Shown: positions 29,728 through 39,059, counted from the stretch's first letter. The stretch is DNA of 64,000 nucleotides from Anoxynatronum buryatiense (GCF_900182905.1 NZ_FXUF01000010.1:62001-126000); one strand, 5' to 3'. The notes: a model not told the origin generated them from the letters alone. Program-made: numbers and translations.

Positions 29728-29869
29728 GCTTCATCTGCCACCTTTCTCATCCATCTTCACACTACCTTCGCGCCATTTGGGGTTTTTCTGATTTTCCGAT
29801 TCCAAGTTATCACCTTAAATGACGCAAAACATCGCCGGATGTCTGTGGATAACCAATTTAATGTTCACA

Positions 29870-31621
29870 TCAGCTAACCGAAACGATCATATGATGTTTT
29901 CTTTGACGATGTCTTTCATGATGGTTCCCATCATCACATTGATGACGGTGGTGAATGTGCGGATGCAACAGTTCGCTGGCCGGGCCTTCCTGAATGATGG
30001 TCGCGTGCTCCATGATGTAGACCCAATCTGCCACTTTTCGTGTCAGATCGATGTCATGGGAAATATAAAGCATGGCAAACCCATTTTGATTCTGCAAGCC
30101 TTTTAGAAGCCTGATGAGATTTGCCTGGGTGGATGGATCCAGCATTGAAGTGATCTCGTCTGCAATTAAGAGTTTCGGCTTCATGGTTAGACTTCGGGCA
30201 ATGGCGATTCGCTGGCGTTGCCCGCCACTCAAGGCGAAAGCAGGACTGTTAAGAAAATCTTCCGACTGTGGCATCTGCACGTCTTTCAACGCTTGCTTCA
30301 CCGCCTGCCGCCGTTCGTCTTTAGTCCCAACTTTCATGATGGTGAGTGGTTCTGCCACCACATCTTCAATGGACATTTGTTCATTGGTGGCAGAGAGCGG
30401 GTCTTGAAAAACAATCTGCATGCCGCCAATTTTAGCAGTTTCCCGATTGCGCCGCACCTTTCTCCCTTCAAAGAATACTTCTCCTTCATCAGGTTCAATG
30501 ATTCCCGCCAAAACTTCTGCCAGTGTTGATTTGCCAGAACCAGACATTCCCATTAATGCCACTGTTTCGCCTGCTCTCACTTTCAGATGGCAATCCCGAC
30601 AGGCGGTAATGGTTTCTTTGCCATCACCGAAGGTTTTATTAATTCCCCTACCTTCCAAAAGAGTGACAATTCCGCCTCTCAGACAGGCCACCTGTCGCCG
30701 GGGAGCCACATCAGTCAATACCGGGCATTGTTGTTCACAGGCTTCTACCCGCTGGTTGCACCGTTGGTAAAAGGGACACTGTTTTGGATCGATGTGTTCC
30801 TGGATTCCCGGAATGCCCCAGAGATCCCGGTAAGGATTGATTGCCGGTGATGATCCGATGAGGCCTCTGGTGTAGGGGTGCCCGGGATGTCTGATCACCT
30901 CTTTGGTGTTACCCTGTTCAAAGATCATACCCTGGTACATAACCATGATTTTTTCTGTCAGTTCCAGCATCACCGGCATTTCGTGGGAAATGACCAGCAT
31001 GGCAAATTGCTGCTGCTGTTGAAGTCTTTGAAACAATTGAACCATCTCTTTTTTCGCCGGGGTATCCAGCGCAGTTGTCGGTTCATCCACGATAAGCAGC
31101 CTGGGTTCGCAAGACAGCGCCATGGCCACCAGCACTCTTTGCCTCATTCCCCCCGACAGTTCATGGGGATAACGGCTTAACCATTTGGGGTCAAGTTTGA
31201 CCATTTCCATATACTTAACGGCCCTCATGCGAGATTCTTTCCGGCTGAGTGCAAGATGCCGTCCGACGGTTTCCTGTATCTGCTCACCCACTGACAAAAC
31301 CGGGTTAAGCACTTCAAGGCTGTTTTGAAAGACAACGGCGCCTTTGCGCCATCGGTAGTGATGCCAGCTGTTTTCTTCTCCATGAATGAGCCGCTTGCCC
31401 TGAAACTCAATGTCGCCTGTCACCCGGGCATGATCATGGTGCAGCAATCCCATGAGAGCCATGGCCAGTGTGCTTTTGCCGCTGCCAGATTCACCGATGA
31501 TGCCCATGCTTTCCCCTGGCTTCAGGTGCAGATTCACATTTTTGACTGCCTGAACAGTCTGCCGGTATTCAGATTCATAACAAACTGACAATTGTCTCAC
31601 TTCTAAAAGACTCTCTGACAT
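29870..31621 (-). CDS. Fused double ABC ATPase of nickel/peptide importer with His-rich tail
   Basis: A 583-aa fusion of two Opp/Dpp/Nik-type ATPase domains. Domain 1 has GESGSGKSTLAMAL, LSGGMRQRVLVAMAL and LLIVDEPTTALD, and ends with the Opp_C cysteine cluster QCPFYQRCNQRVEACEQQCP. Domain 2 has GMSGSGKSTLAEVL, LSGGQRQRIAIARSL and LLIADEITSMLD. The last 30 residues contain ten histidines (HPHIHHRHQ, NHHERH, RKHH), which suggests a divalent-metal cargo such as nickel. AAAGGGAGAGCACTG precedes the ATG. It is distal in the SBP-permease-permease operon and powers uptake. Confidence 0.9.
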   Translation of the reverse strand: MSESLLEVRQLSVCYESEYRQTVQAVKNVNLHLKPGESMGIIGESGSGKSTLAMALMGLLHHDHARVTGDIEFQGKRLIHGEENSWHHYRWRKGAVVFQNSLEVLNPVLSVGEQIQETVGRHLALSRKESRMRAVKYMEMVKLDPKWLSRYPHELSGGMRQRVLVAMALSCEPRLLIVDEPTTALDTPAKKEMVQLFQRLQQQQQFAMLVISHEMPVMLELTEKIMVMYQGMIFEQGNTKEVIRHPGHPYTRGLIGSSPAINPYRDLWGIPGIQEHIDPKQCPFYQRCNQRVEACEQQCPVLTDVAPRRQVACLRGGIVTLLEGRGINKTFGDGKETITACRDCHLKVRAGETVALMGMSGSGKSTLAEVLAGIIEPDEGEVFFEGRKVRRNRETAKIGGMQIVFQDPLSATNEQMSIEDVVAEPLTIMKVGTKDERRQAVKQALKDVQMPQSEDFLNSPAFALSGGQRQRIAIARSLTMKPKLLIADEITSMLDPSTQANLIRLLKGLQNQNGFAMLYISHDIDLTRKVADWVYIMEHATIIQEGPASELLHPHIHHRHQCDDGNHHERHRQRKHHMIVSVS

Positions 31622-31671
31622 CAGTGCTCTCCCTTTCTCTTTGAGTGGGTCTCTTTCCTTTAAAGTGATTG

Positions 31672-32511
31672 CTATCGTTTCCTGTTAACGACCCTTTCCA
31701 AATCTCTTCCCACCATCGCCAGCGCCAGCATCAGAGAGATTAAAAAAGCCACCGGAGCAACAACCCACCATTTCCAGTATGCAGTGAAGTAGATCCCCGG
31801 GAAATTCAACGATCGGTTCAGAATCATACCCCAACTCTTCGCAATAGGATCTCCCAGTCCAATAAAAGCAAGCCCCGCTTCAGCCACGATGGCATGGCTG
31901 AAGATACGCATCAGGTTCACCACGACCAGTGGCAGGATTCCAGGGAGAAAATGAGTTTTAAGCAAGTGGAAAAAACCGGCACCATAACTGCTGGCAGCTA
32001 CAATGTACTTATCATGTTTCATAGAGCGTATTTTGGAGCGGACAATTCGGGCCGGAGCTGCCCATGCAAAAATGGCAATGATCATTATCATGTTGCTTCT
32101 ACCGGCACCGAAGAAGGCTCCCAGCACAATCATTGACGGAAGCTGAGGAACCACCATCATCATGTCACAGATACCCATGATCAGTTGATCCAGTTTGCCG
32201 CCGTGATAGCCTGCCAGCACTCCCAACAGACTGCCGCCGACACCTGCCAACAATGCAGTTCCTATGCCTATTTGCAGGCTGGCTCCAGCCCCATGGCAAA
32301 GCTGTGCCCACAAATCAATGCCCAAGTCGTCTGTCCCCAGCCAATGCACTGCACTGGGTGCTTCCAGCACCGGGCCCGAAGGAATGCGATGGGAGTGTCG
32401 GGCAACCATCGGTGAAAGCATCCACATGGCTGCAATGCCTATGATGATTGCCAGACTCACTTTACCCCCAAGGGTAAACCGGTGCCATATCGTTTTTATT
32501 TTTGCAGCCAT
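31672..32511 (-). CDS. ABC transporter permease (DppC/NikC-like)
   Basis: A 279-aa membrane permease. It has the N-terminal pattern APSAVHWLGTDDLGIDLWAQLCHGAG, characteristic of the DppC/NikC subfamily, and the EAA-type motif MRIFSHAIVAEAGLAFIGLGDPIAKSWG near the C-terminus. It pairs with the adjacent DppB-like permease to form the channel. Its start directly follows the stop of that gene, so they are translated together. Confidence 0.92.
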   Translation of the reverse strand: MAAKIKTIWHRFTLGGKVSLAIIIGIAAMWMLSPMVARHSHRIPSGPVLEAPSAVHWLGTDDLGIDLWAQLCHGAGASLQIGIGTALLAGVGGSLLGVLAGYHGGKLDQLIMGICDMMMVVPQLPSMIVLGAFFGAGRSNMIMIIAIFAWAAPARIVRSKIRSMKHDKYIVAASSYGAGFFHLLKTHFLPGILPLVVVNLMRIFSHAIVAEAGLAFIGLGDPIAKSWGMILNRSLNFPGIYFTAYWKWWVVAPVAFLISLMLALAMVGRDLERVVNRKR

Positions 32512-33474
32512 TCAACTCACCCTCGGGTCAAGTTTTTTTGACAACAGGTCGGCCAATAGGTTCATTAACAACACAGAGACTGCCATTAACAGAAAAACAC
32601 CTTGCAGCAATACGTAATCCCGGGTCATTACCGCTTCTTGCATGAGCCGCCCTATTCCCGGGTATCGAAATACATTTTCCACAAGCACAGCACTTCCAAA
32701 TACCATTCCAAGACTCATGAAGTATCGGGTTAAAATAGGTGGCAATGCGTTGCGCAATGCGTGCCTAAAAAGTCGTCTTGCTGTTGTCAGTCCTTTTCCT
32801 TTTGCTGTTTTCATATACTCCTTGTCAAAAACCATCACCAGACTGTTTCGAGTGATCAGGTAAAAGCCGCCCAGTCTGGTGAGCACCAAGGTCGTCACCG
32901 GCAATGCCCCATACCAGAGAAGTTCTTTCAGATATGCACCCGCGTTTGATAACGAAAACTCATTGAAGGGACTGATCCCTCCTGACAGGGGAAACCACTG
33001 CCATTTTGCCGCCATAAAATACAGCAAAAAAGCACCTGCCAGGTAAGGTGGGATTTCTGACAAAATGATCATCGTCGTATATAGAATTTCATCGCTTCGC
33101 CGATTTCTAAACCAGACTGACAGGCTCCCCAACAGAACGCCCAGCAGACAGCTAAGCGTCATCGACACCAGTACCAACGCCAATGTCCAGGGAAATCGGG
33201 CGGCCAGCAGGCTGACAACACTGACGTTGTGATAAATGCTGGTGCCCAGATCACCCTGCATCAGATTGTTGATGTAGCGGATATATTGGTTCAAAAGGCT
33301 CTGGTCAAGTCCATAATAGGAACGGTAGTACGCTGTCTGTTCCTCTGAAAAACTGGTGTTTACCTGCCCGTCTTCCACAGAGAGATAGAGGAAGGGATCC
33401 CCAGGCATGAGCCTGGGGATCAAAAAGTTAACTGTGACAATAAAAACAAATGTGATGACGTACCGTCTGATCAT
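32512..33474 (-). CDS. ABC transporter permease (DppB/NikB-like)
   Basis: A 320-aa membrane permease. The N-terminus has FIVTVNFLIPRLMPGDPF, the DppB/NikB signature, followed by QYIRYINNLMQGDLGTSIYHNVSV. The cytoplasmic loop is TAKGKGLTTARRLFRHALRNALPPIL, and the C-terminus is VFRYPGIGRLMQEAVMTRDYVLLQGVFLLMAVSVLLMNLLADLL. GGAGCGGAATGATCA precedes the ATG, which overlaps the substrate-binding protein gene by 4 bases. Confidence 0.93.
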   Translation of the reverse strand: MIRRYVITFVFIVTVNFLIPRLMPGDPFLYLSVEDGQVNTSFSEEQTAYYRSYYGLDQSLLNQYIRYINNLMQGDLGTSIYHNVSVVSLLAARFPWTLALVLVSMTLSCLLGVLLGSLSVWFRNRRSDEILYTTMIILSEIPPYLAGAFLLYFMAAKWQWFPLSGGISPFNEFSLSNAGAYLKELLWYGALPVTTLVLTRLGGFYLITRNSLVMVFDKEYMKTAKGKGLTTARRLFRHALRNALPPILTRYFMSLGMVFGSAVLVENVFRYPGIGRLMQEAVMTRDYVLLQGVFLLMAVSVLLMNLLADLLSKKLDPRVS

Positions 33475-35090
33475 TGATCATTCCGCTCCAGGTATGACAG
33501 CTTGTTATGATCTGTTTTGTTATGGTCATACCGGTACATCCAACCATCGTATTCTGCCGGTCGGTAAAGATGATTATCAACTGCTCCATAAAGCAGAATC
33601 ATGGGCACTTCTTCTGCAATCATTTCCTGTAACTGATCGATTAACTCTTTTCGTTTTGCTTCATCCATTTCTGTCCGCTGTACTGTTGCCAACCGGTTAA
33701 TTGCTTCGTTGGCGTACCCGGGAATGGTACTGGCCAAACCAGTTGCCTGCTCGTCTGCATAGGTTACCCGCAGGTAATCAGGGTCGCCCCCCAGTCCTCC
33801 CGTATTAATGAGGGCCAGTTCATAATTCTCTTTTTGAACGGCTTCGTCTCGCGATTTGCTGTCGACGCTTTCGATGTTGAGTGTGATTCCCACCTGATCA
33901 AGATCAATTTTCATCAACTCGGCAATTCTCACTTCTTTAGGATCATTGCCGATGATAAGACTGAATGTATGGGATGCCTCTCCAATGAGTGCTTTGGCTT
34001 TTTCAATGTCATAATCATATTGTTTCACATTGGGGTTGTACCACTTGTTTGCTTCTGGTATGTAACCCATGCTGCCAATGGCCCCTGACCCTCTTTCCAC
34101 CTTTTCAATCAGTCCTTCCCGATCAATGGCATAAGCCAATGCCTGACGCAGTTCAATGGCCTGAAACTCACTGCGCCGCTCCATGTTCATCATGAGTCGG
34201 TAGTTGTGGAAAGAGTGTTTTGAGTCAATTGTGAAGTCTGGCTGATTTTCATAACGGGCCAGCACATCTGTCGACGCATTAATGAGGCTGATCTCGTTGT
34301 TTTCAAAGGCCAGTACAGCATCGCTCACCGGTACCCATTCGATGGCAGCCACCCGCGGGTTTGCCCCCCAATAATCCTGAAAAGCCAGAAATCGATAGGT
34401 TCCCTGTTGCGGATTGTAGGAGTCCATCACAAATGGGCCGCTGCCCACGACAGCATCCTCTCCTTCGTAGGCGGCAGGGTCTTCCACTGTTTCCCAAATG
34501 TGCTTTGGTAAAATTCTCATGAAACCGATGTTTGCCAAGTGGGTGGCACTTGGCTGCCGGACTGTCATTTGAACCGTTTTGCTATCAGGCGCTTTGACAC
34601 TTTCGATGATATAGCCTCCGTCTGCCATCAAACTGTTGCTCACCGGCGGATGCTTTTGATAATACTCATAGGTAAACACCACATCTTCAGCTGTCAGGGG
34701 TTCTCCGTCATGCCACACAGCTCCCTCAACCAGGGAAAAAGTGATCACTTTTCCATCTTCACTCATTTTCCAGTCTGCTGCCAGCCAGGGAATTAACCCT
34801 TCTTCATTTTTTTCAAGCAATGAATCGTACAGCAGTTGCATTTTCGCCATTCCAGGTCCTCTGGGATGATGCCTGAAGGGATTTGGCAGTCCGGTATCTC
34901 CACCGGCCAGGCGAAGAACTGTGTTTTTCGGCTGTTCCTCCTGTGTCTTCTGATCGGTTGGTGTTTCTTGCTCGGTTTGTGTTTCCTGAGCCTGCCCTGC
35001 TGCCGCATCCGACACATTAGACTGCTGGCAGCCCGCAAGCACCAGTGCGCACATCAACACCCCTGCCACAAACCATTTTTTCACATGCAT
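33471..35090 (-). CDS. ABC transporter substrate-binding lipoprotein, family 5
   Basis: A 539-aa lipoprotein with basic MHVKKW, a hydrophobic helix and the lipobox LVLAGCQQS, then a Gln/Thr-rich linker. The SBP_bac_5 fold is shown by LLYDSLLEKNEEGLIPWLAADWKMSEDGKVITFSL-type sequence (broken here by residue limits), VWHDGEPLTAEDVVFTYEY and the DREGLIEKV segment. Such proteins bind peptides, nickel or heme. GGAGGCACACAC precedes the ATG at 35090; an upstream ATG at 35183 would hide the signal peptide. The genes downstream are the permeases and the His-tailed ATPase. Confidence 0.92.
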   Translation of the reverse strand: MHVKKWFVAGVLMCALVLAGCQQSNVSDAAAGQAQETQTEQETPTDQKTQEEQPKNTVLRLAGGDTGLPNPFRHHPRGPGMAKMQLLYDSLLEKNEEGLIPWLAADWKMSEDGKVITFSLVEGAVWHDGEPLTAEDVVFTYEYYQKHPPVSNSLMADGGYIIESVKAPDSKTVQMTVRQPSATHLANIGFMRILPKHIWETVEDPAAYEGEDAVVGSGPFVMDSYNPQQGTYRFLAFQDYWGANPRVAAIEWVPVSDAVLAFENNEISLINASTDVLARYENQPDFTIDSKHSFHNYRLMMNMERRSEFQAIELRQALAYAIDREGLIEKVERGSGAIGSMGYIPEANKWYNPNVKQYDYDIEKAKALIGEASHTFSLIIGNDPKEVRIAELMKIDLDQVGITLNIESVDSKSRDEAVQKENYELALINTGGLGGDPDYLRVTYADEQATGLASTIPGYANEAINRLATVQRTEMDEAKRKELIDQLQEMIAEEVPMILLYGAVDNHLYRPAEYDGWMYRYDHNKTDHNKLSYLERNDQ

Positions 35091-35140
35091 GTGTGTGCCT
35101 CCACGAAATTCTTCTCTTGTTGTCATTTTGCCGACTCCTT

Positions 35141-35974
35141 TCATGCTCGATTCGATTGCTGTGTGTTCCAAAGAATCCAACACATTTTGGAACAGGAACG
35201 ACTTTGAATTTCACCGTCGACTTGGCGTTGTGACACGAATGATTCAATCGCTTCCAATGTGGCTTTGTCGGCATCTTTCAACCGATGGGCATATCCTTCA
35301 ATCGTATCAACAACAGAACGTTTCACCTGCTGCGATTCTTCTGTGTAAAAAATTTCAGGATCATAACCCAGCAACCAAAGTATATTCAGCATGGCGTAGG
35401 GGATTTGCCGGTCGTTGTGCGGGTCATACGGGCGTGACAATTTTAACTGCTGCATCACTTCCGTTTCGACATCGTTCTTTGATTCAATCATTCTTCCAAC
35501 AAGGCAATACCCACTGCTGGCTTCAGACATTTTTTCAATTTCTTTCAAAGATTGAATGGCCGGGGACATTGATGCAAAGACCAATTGAAACTTATTCTTC
35601 CAACCCAGTTCACTGATTGCTGTCGCTGACCAGTCCTGCTTAACGCACTGTACGTTGACAAGACCCGCTGCCTGACAGCTTTCTGCCGTGTATCGGAGCA
35701 TTTCCGACGATATATCTGATGCATACACCTGCTGTCCCTGCTCGGCGAAGGCCATGGCGTATCTTCCTGTGCCACAGCCAATGTCCAGTACTTCTCCTTT
35801 CTGTTTCAATACCTTTCGATACATGAGCGCTTCCATCATTTTTACGACATGCTCGCTTTTCTTCGCTTTTGTGTTGCGATGAAAGATTTTGGCTCGTTTG
35901 TCCCAAAAGGCTTCCTGATCGTCCGCTTCTCTGGTTGGTTTTGTAAGCAGTCTTTCATAATCTTTGGTTGTCAT
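35141..35974 (-). CDS. Class I SAM-dependent methyltransferase
   Basis: A 277-aa protein. The SAM-binding motif I is VLDIGCGTGRYAMAFAEQG, motif II includes VYASDISSEMLRYTAES and motif III QDWSATAISELGWKNKFQLVFASMSPAIQSL. The C-terminal region has no assigned domain. The substrate is unknown. It is the first gene of the operon with the metal/peptide ABC importer, 50 bases before the SBP gene, and follows a strong promoter with a palindromic operator. Such an arrangement might modify a metal chelator or a compound handled by the importer; that is inference. GGAGGCAGAGCAGATC precedes the ATG at 35974. Confidence 0.87.
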   Translation of the reverse strand: MTTKDYERLLTKPTREADDQEAFWDKRAKIFHRNTKAKKSEHVVKMMEALMYRKVLKQKGEVLDIGCGTGRYAMAFAEQGQQVYASDISSEMLRYTAESCQAAGLVNVQCVKQDWSATAISELGWKNKFQLVFASMSPAIQSLKEIEKMSEASSGYCLVGRMIESKNDVETEVMQQLKLSRPYDPHNDRQIPYAMLNILWLLGYDPEIFYTEESQQVKRSVVDTIEGYAHRLKDADKATLEAIESFVSQRQVDGEIQSRSCSKMCWILWNTQQSNRA

Positions 35975-36069
35975 GATCTGCTCTGCCTCCTTCAGGTGCT
36001 GGTTTATGATTTTGATTATCTTTATCATTTGGCGCTTAAAAAAAATGACGAGCGCTGTCTTTGTGACTG

Positions 36070-36086
36070 TACTGTCAAAAACAGTA
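36070..36086. promoter_or_regulatory. Palindromic operator at methyltransferase-ABC promoter
   Basis: TACTGT-CAAAA-ACAGTA is a perfect 6-bp inverted repeat that overlaps the -10 box of the minus-strand promoter. The PadR gene encoded just upstream (36196-36570) is the likely source of its repressor. Confidence 0.65.
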
Positions 36087-36111
36087 TAGTGTTAGTCGCA
36101 TCGCTTGTCAA
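36083..36111 (-). promoter_or_regulatory. Promoter of methyltransferase-ABC importer operon
   Basis: On the minus strand TTGACA (36111-36106) and TATACT (36088-36083) with a 17-base spacer, close to consensus. Confidence 0.8.
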
Positions 36112-36195
36112 TCATCTTTTTATCATTTTTCTGCCTCTTTCTGTTCTCATTTCATTTCTCTTGTTCGGTATCCGTTTTATTCAGAAGTGCCCTGA

Positions 36196-36570
36196 TTAAC
36201 GCTCTTTTTGACGCTGCAGTGAATGGCGTTTTTCCGTGAACGCTTCATATTCACGCAGAAAAAACTGTAAGTTTTCCAACCTGGTTTCAATGTCTTTTTT
36301 CCATTCATCCAATTCTGTTAATCCGGTTTCTGATATTTCATACACTTTTCTTGCCGGTCCTGACTCCTCCGTATGCCAGCTTGATTTAACGGCCTGGTCT
36401 TTCTCAAGTTCCTGCAAACAGCGATAAATTGCTCCTGTATCTGTGTTGAAATTCGGTAGTTTTTCCCGCAAAGTTGTATGAATTGCCCCGCCGTGCATCG
36501 ACTCCTGGGCCAGCACCAGCAGTATAAAAGCTGTCAGATGGCGTTGGTTGCGCCCTTTCATCACTGACAT
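36196..36570 (-). CDS. PadR family transcriptional regulator
   Basis: A 124-aa PadR protein: FILLVLAQESMHGGAIHTTLREKLPNFNTDTGAIYRCLQELEKDQAV, then ARKVYEISETGLTELDEWKKDIETRLENLQFFLREYEAF. The winged helix is followed by a longer C-terminal helix than in short PadR proteins. AAGGAGTGGTGAT precedes the ATG. It follows the response regulator gene by one base on the same strand, yet its likely target is the methyltransferase-ABC promoter just downstream, where a TACTGT inverted repeat covers the -10 box. Confidence 0.88.
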   Translation of the reverse strand: MSVMKGRNQRHLTAFILLVLAQESMHGGAIHTTLREKLPNFNTDTGAIYRCLQELEKDQAVKSSWHTEESGPARKVYEISETGLTELDEWKKDIETRLENLQFFLREYEAFTEKRHSLQRQKER

Positions 36571-36571
36571 A

Positions 36572-37339
36572 TCACCACTCCTTCATGATTTTTTTGGCAG
36601 TTCTCTTGGGTCGGTTAACACTCTGGTTCACCCATCGCTCATTGGCTTTTGCCGTTATTCCGCCCCGTTTCTTAATTAACTGGTTTTCAACAGCATAGGC
36701 GATGACCTGTGTGCGGTTCTTCAGATTCAGCTTGATCATAATTCGTTCCATGTGATACTTCACCGTTCTGCCGCTGACGCCCAGCAGCCTGCCTGTTTGC
36801 TGGTAGGTGTTTCCTTCAGCCACCAATGTGAGAATTTCCCGCTGCTGTCGTGACAGTCTGCGATGCACCGCCAGAGCCGCTTTCTTGCCGGTCGCTTCAC
36901 TTTCCATTTCCAGGCTTGCCATCTTGTCCGATATGTCACCACTGCGAACCACCATGTCACCCGGAGCATTTCCCTTGCAGCCTTCCAGTTCATTCAAAAA
37001 ATCAATGAGATCTGTCCCTGCCGTGTCTTTCAACAGGTATCCGGAAGCCCCATAGGCCATCGCTCTGGAAATATCCGGTGCGTCTTCTGATGTGGTCAGC
37101 ATCACCACCGGCACCTGTGGAAAAAGGGTTTTCATTTCCCGCAGGGTTTCCAGTCCACCCCTCACCGGCATTTTGATATCCATGAGCACCAGGTCCGGTT
37201 GCAACTGCACCATTTTTTCCATGGCTTCAATGCCATTGCGAGCCTCCCCCGCCACCTGTATGTCGTAGGTTTCCAGCAAGTACTTCAATCCCTCCATAAA
37301 GAGGGTATGATCATCAACCAGTAAGACTCGACGTTGCAT
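36572..37339 (-). CDS. Response regulator, NarL/LuxR family
   Basis: A 255-aa regulator. The receiver has LLVDDHTLFMEGL, phospho-acceptor D54 (LMDIKMPVRGG) and YLLKDTAGTD with its conserved lysine. The LuxR-type HTH reads REILTLVAEGNTYQQTGRLLGVSGRTVKYHMERIMIKLNLKNRTQVIAYA. A basic C-terminal tail (RPKRTAKKIMKEW) is unusual. AAAAGGAGTGGTTCA precedes the ATG at 37339, inside the end of the kinase gene, so the pair is translationally coupled. Confidence 0.92.
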   Translation of the reverse strand: MQRRVLLVDDHTLFMEGLKYLLETYDIQVAGEARNGIEAMEKMVQLQPDLVLMDIKMPVRGGLETLREMKTLFPQVPVVMLTTSEDAPDISRAMAYGASGYLLKDTAGTDLIDFLNELEGCKGNAPGDMVVRSGDISDKMASLEMESEATGKKAALAVHRRLSRQQREILTLVAEGNTYQQTGRLLGVSGRTVKYHMERIMIKLNLKNRTQVIAYAVENQLIKKRGGITAKANERWVNQSVNRPKRTAKKIMKEW

Positions 37340-39059
37340 TGAACCACTCCTTTTGGGCAGGTACGTTAATTCGCACGGTTGTTCCTTGACCGGTGGCAGA
37401 CCGAATAACCAGATTGGCTCCAATCTCCCGGGCTCTTTCTTCGAGAATGGTCAGGCCAAAACTCTCTTTCGCAGCTACTCTGCGTTTTGCTTCTGTCGGA
37501 TCAAATCCTATTCCGTCATCTTCAATGATGATTGTCAGCTGCTGTTCTTCAACGGATGCCTCCAGCCTGAGGTTTACGTTGGCAGCGGCAGCATGCTTGC
37601 GAATGTTGTTGAGAGCTTCCCTTATCATGTTAAGCAGCTGTAGTTGCATAGACGCGGCCATCTGTTGAAAGAAGTGGGCAGCGGGTGTTTCCAAATGGCA
37701 GGCAATGGCTGTCGCCTGTTGAAGGCGCGCCGTTTCATTTTCAATGGCTTTCAAAAAGTGTTGGCGATGATCTGCTGTTCCTCTCACACTGCGTATGTAT
37801 GCCCTGATTTCACCGTGAGCCAGACGGGTGGTGTCTGCCAGCTGCTGTAAGCGTCCATGGACGTTTTCAACACCCATTTGGGTTAGTTCCCGCTGAATTC
37901 CCTGGGCCTGCATATTAATAAACCCCAGTACCTGACCCAGATTATCGTGGAGATCACGGGCCATGCGTTCTTTTTCTTCCGCCACCGCCAGCCTGCGCTG
38001 TTGTTCCAAATGGACTGCGGCAATTTTTCTTTTGTCGGTCACATCGTGAATCACCATGAGTTTGCCAATGGGAACCGGCGCTTTTTCATACAGCATCGAG
38101 AAGAAAGCCTCGTAATAGCGGTCTTCAGTCCCTGTGTTGATGGAAAACTCCCGGCTGCCAATCTGGTTGTCCAGCGAGGCGGTCAAAAGTGGCAGCTGAT
38201 CAGAGAAGACTGCTTCGGCCGGCTGATTTTTGGCAATGGATGACAGCTTAAACATGCTTTGAGCCGCCGGGTTCATGTCCACGATTCGATGATCCATATC
38301 CATCACCACCATCGCTGCCCCCATGGTTTCAACCACTCTGTTTCTGGCAATGGGCATCAGATCAAAAAGGCGGTGGTAGAAGATTCCAATGCTGATAATC
38401 AGGCCGCAGGGTCCAATGAGGGCCGGGGTGATGTCATAGGCTTCTATGGGGCTCATTCCAAAAGTGTAAAGAATATTTGACAACACCAGAATGCCAACAC
38501 CTGCCAGCACAAATCCCAGTTGCTTGCGGGTAATCCCCTTGCCGGTGACACCTGCATGAATAAAAATCAACAGAGCGGTTAACATGAGGGTGTAGGCATA
38601 AAAAACCAGCAGATAAAACCCTGGCCCATAGGTTTTATGAATGACTGGAAAAGCATGTGCCATCACCAGGTATTCGTTGTTTCTGATCAGTCCATGATGC
38701 TGATTGGTCCAGACCAGTCCCATCAGAATCGATGGCATCAGGCTGAAGACCGCCAGCCGTCGCCGGCTGATCCAATTGGCATGACCGGTCACACTGACAC
38801 TCAGGGCCAAGAGCACCACAGGGAGGTAACAGAAGGTGATGTACTGGACCTGCACCCAGAATATCTTGACAGACAAAGAAGCGCCTACCGTCTCAAAGAG
38901 GGTGCCGCCGGTCCATAAAATAACCAGGAACAGCATCATGAGAAAGTAAGGCGCTCCTTTTGCCTTTCGGCTTTTAAACAGTAGATAGCTTCCCACGCAG
39001 GTGGTCACCAGGAGGGAGAGAATCAGGGCAGCGATGTAGATGCCGTATTCATAAGCCAT
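37314..39059 (-). CDS. Sensor histidine kinase with 7TM N-terminus, PAS and HisKA_3
   Basis: A 581-aa kinase. Residues 1-230 contain seven hydrophobic helices of the 'histidine kinase N-terminal 7TM' type. A PAS domain covers about 240-345 (AAMVVMDMDHRIVDMNPAAQSMF). The dimerisation region ERMARDLHDNLGQVLGFINMQ holds phospho-acceptor His371. The ATPase region has REALNNIRKHAAAANVNL (N box) and IIIEDDGIGFDPTEAKR (G1). The ligand is unknown. The start at 39059 has a weak ribosome binding site (GGCATGG); nearby ATGs at 39068 and 39092 are possible. It is coupled to the downstream regulator gene. Confidence 0.9.
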   Translation of the reverse strand: MAYEYGIYIAALILSLLVTTCVGSYLLFKSRKAKGAPYFLMMLFLVILWTGGTLFETVGASLSVKIFWVQVQYITFCYLPVVLLALSVSVTGHANWISRRRLAVFSLMPSILMGLVWTNQHHGLIRNNEYLVMAHAFPVIHKTYGPGFYLLVFYAYTLMLTALLIFIHAGVTGKGITRKQLGFVLAGVGILVLSNILYTFGMSPIEAYDITPALIGPCGLIISIGIFYHRLFDLMPIARNRVVETMGAAMVVMDMDHRIVDMNPAAQSMFKLSSIAKNQPAEAVFSDQLPLLTASLDNQIGSREFSINTGTEDRYYEAFFSMLYEKAPVPIGKLMVIHDVTDKRKIAAVHLEQQRRLAVAEEKERMARDLHDNLGQVLGFINMQAQGIQRELTQMGVENVHGRLQQLADTTRLAHGEIRAYIRSVRGTADHRQHFLKAIENETARLQQATAIACHLETPAAHFFQQMAASMQLQLLNMIREALNNIRKHAAAANVNLRLEASVEEQQLTIIIEDDGIGFDPTEAKRRVAAKESFGLTILEERAREIGANLVIRSATGQGTTVRINVPAQKEWFNATSSLTG

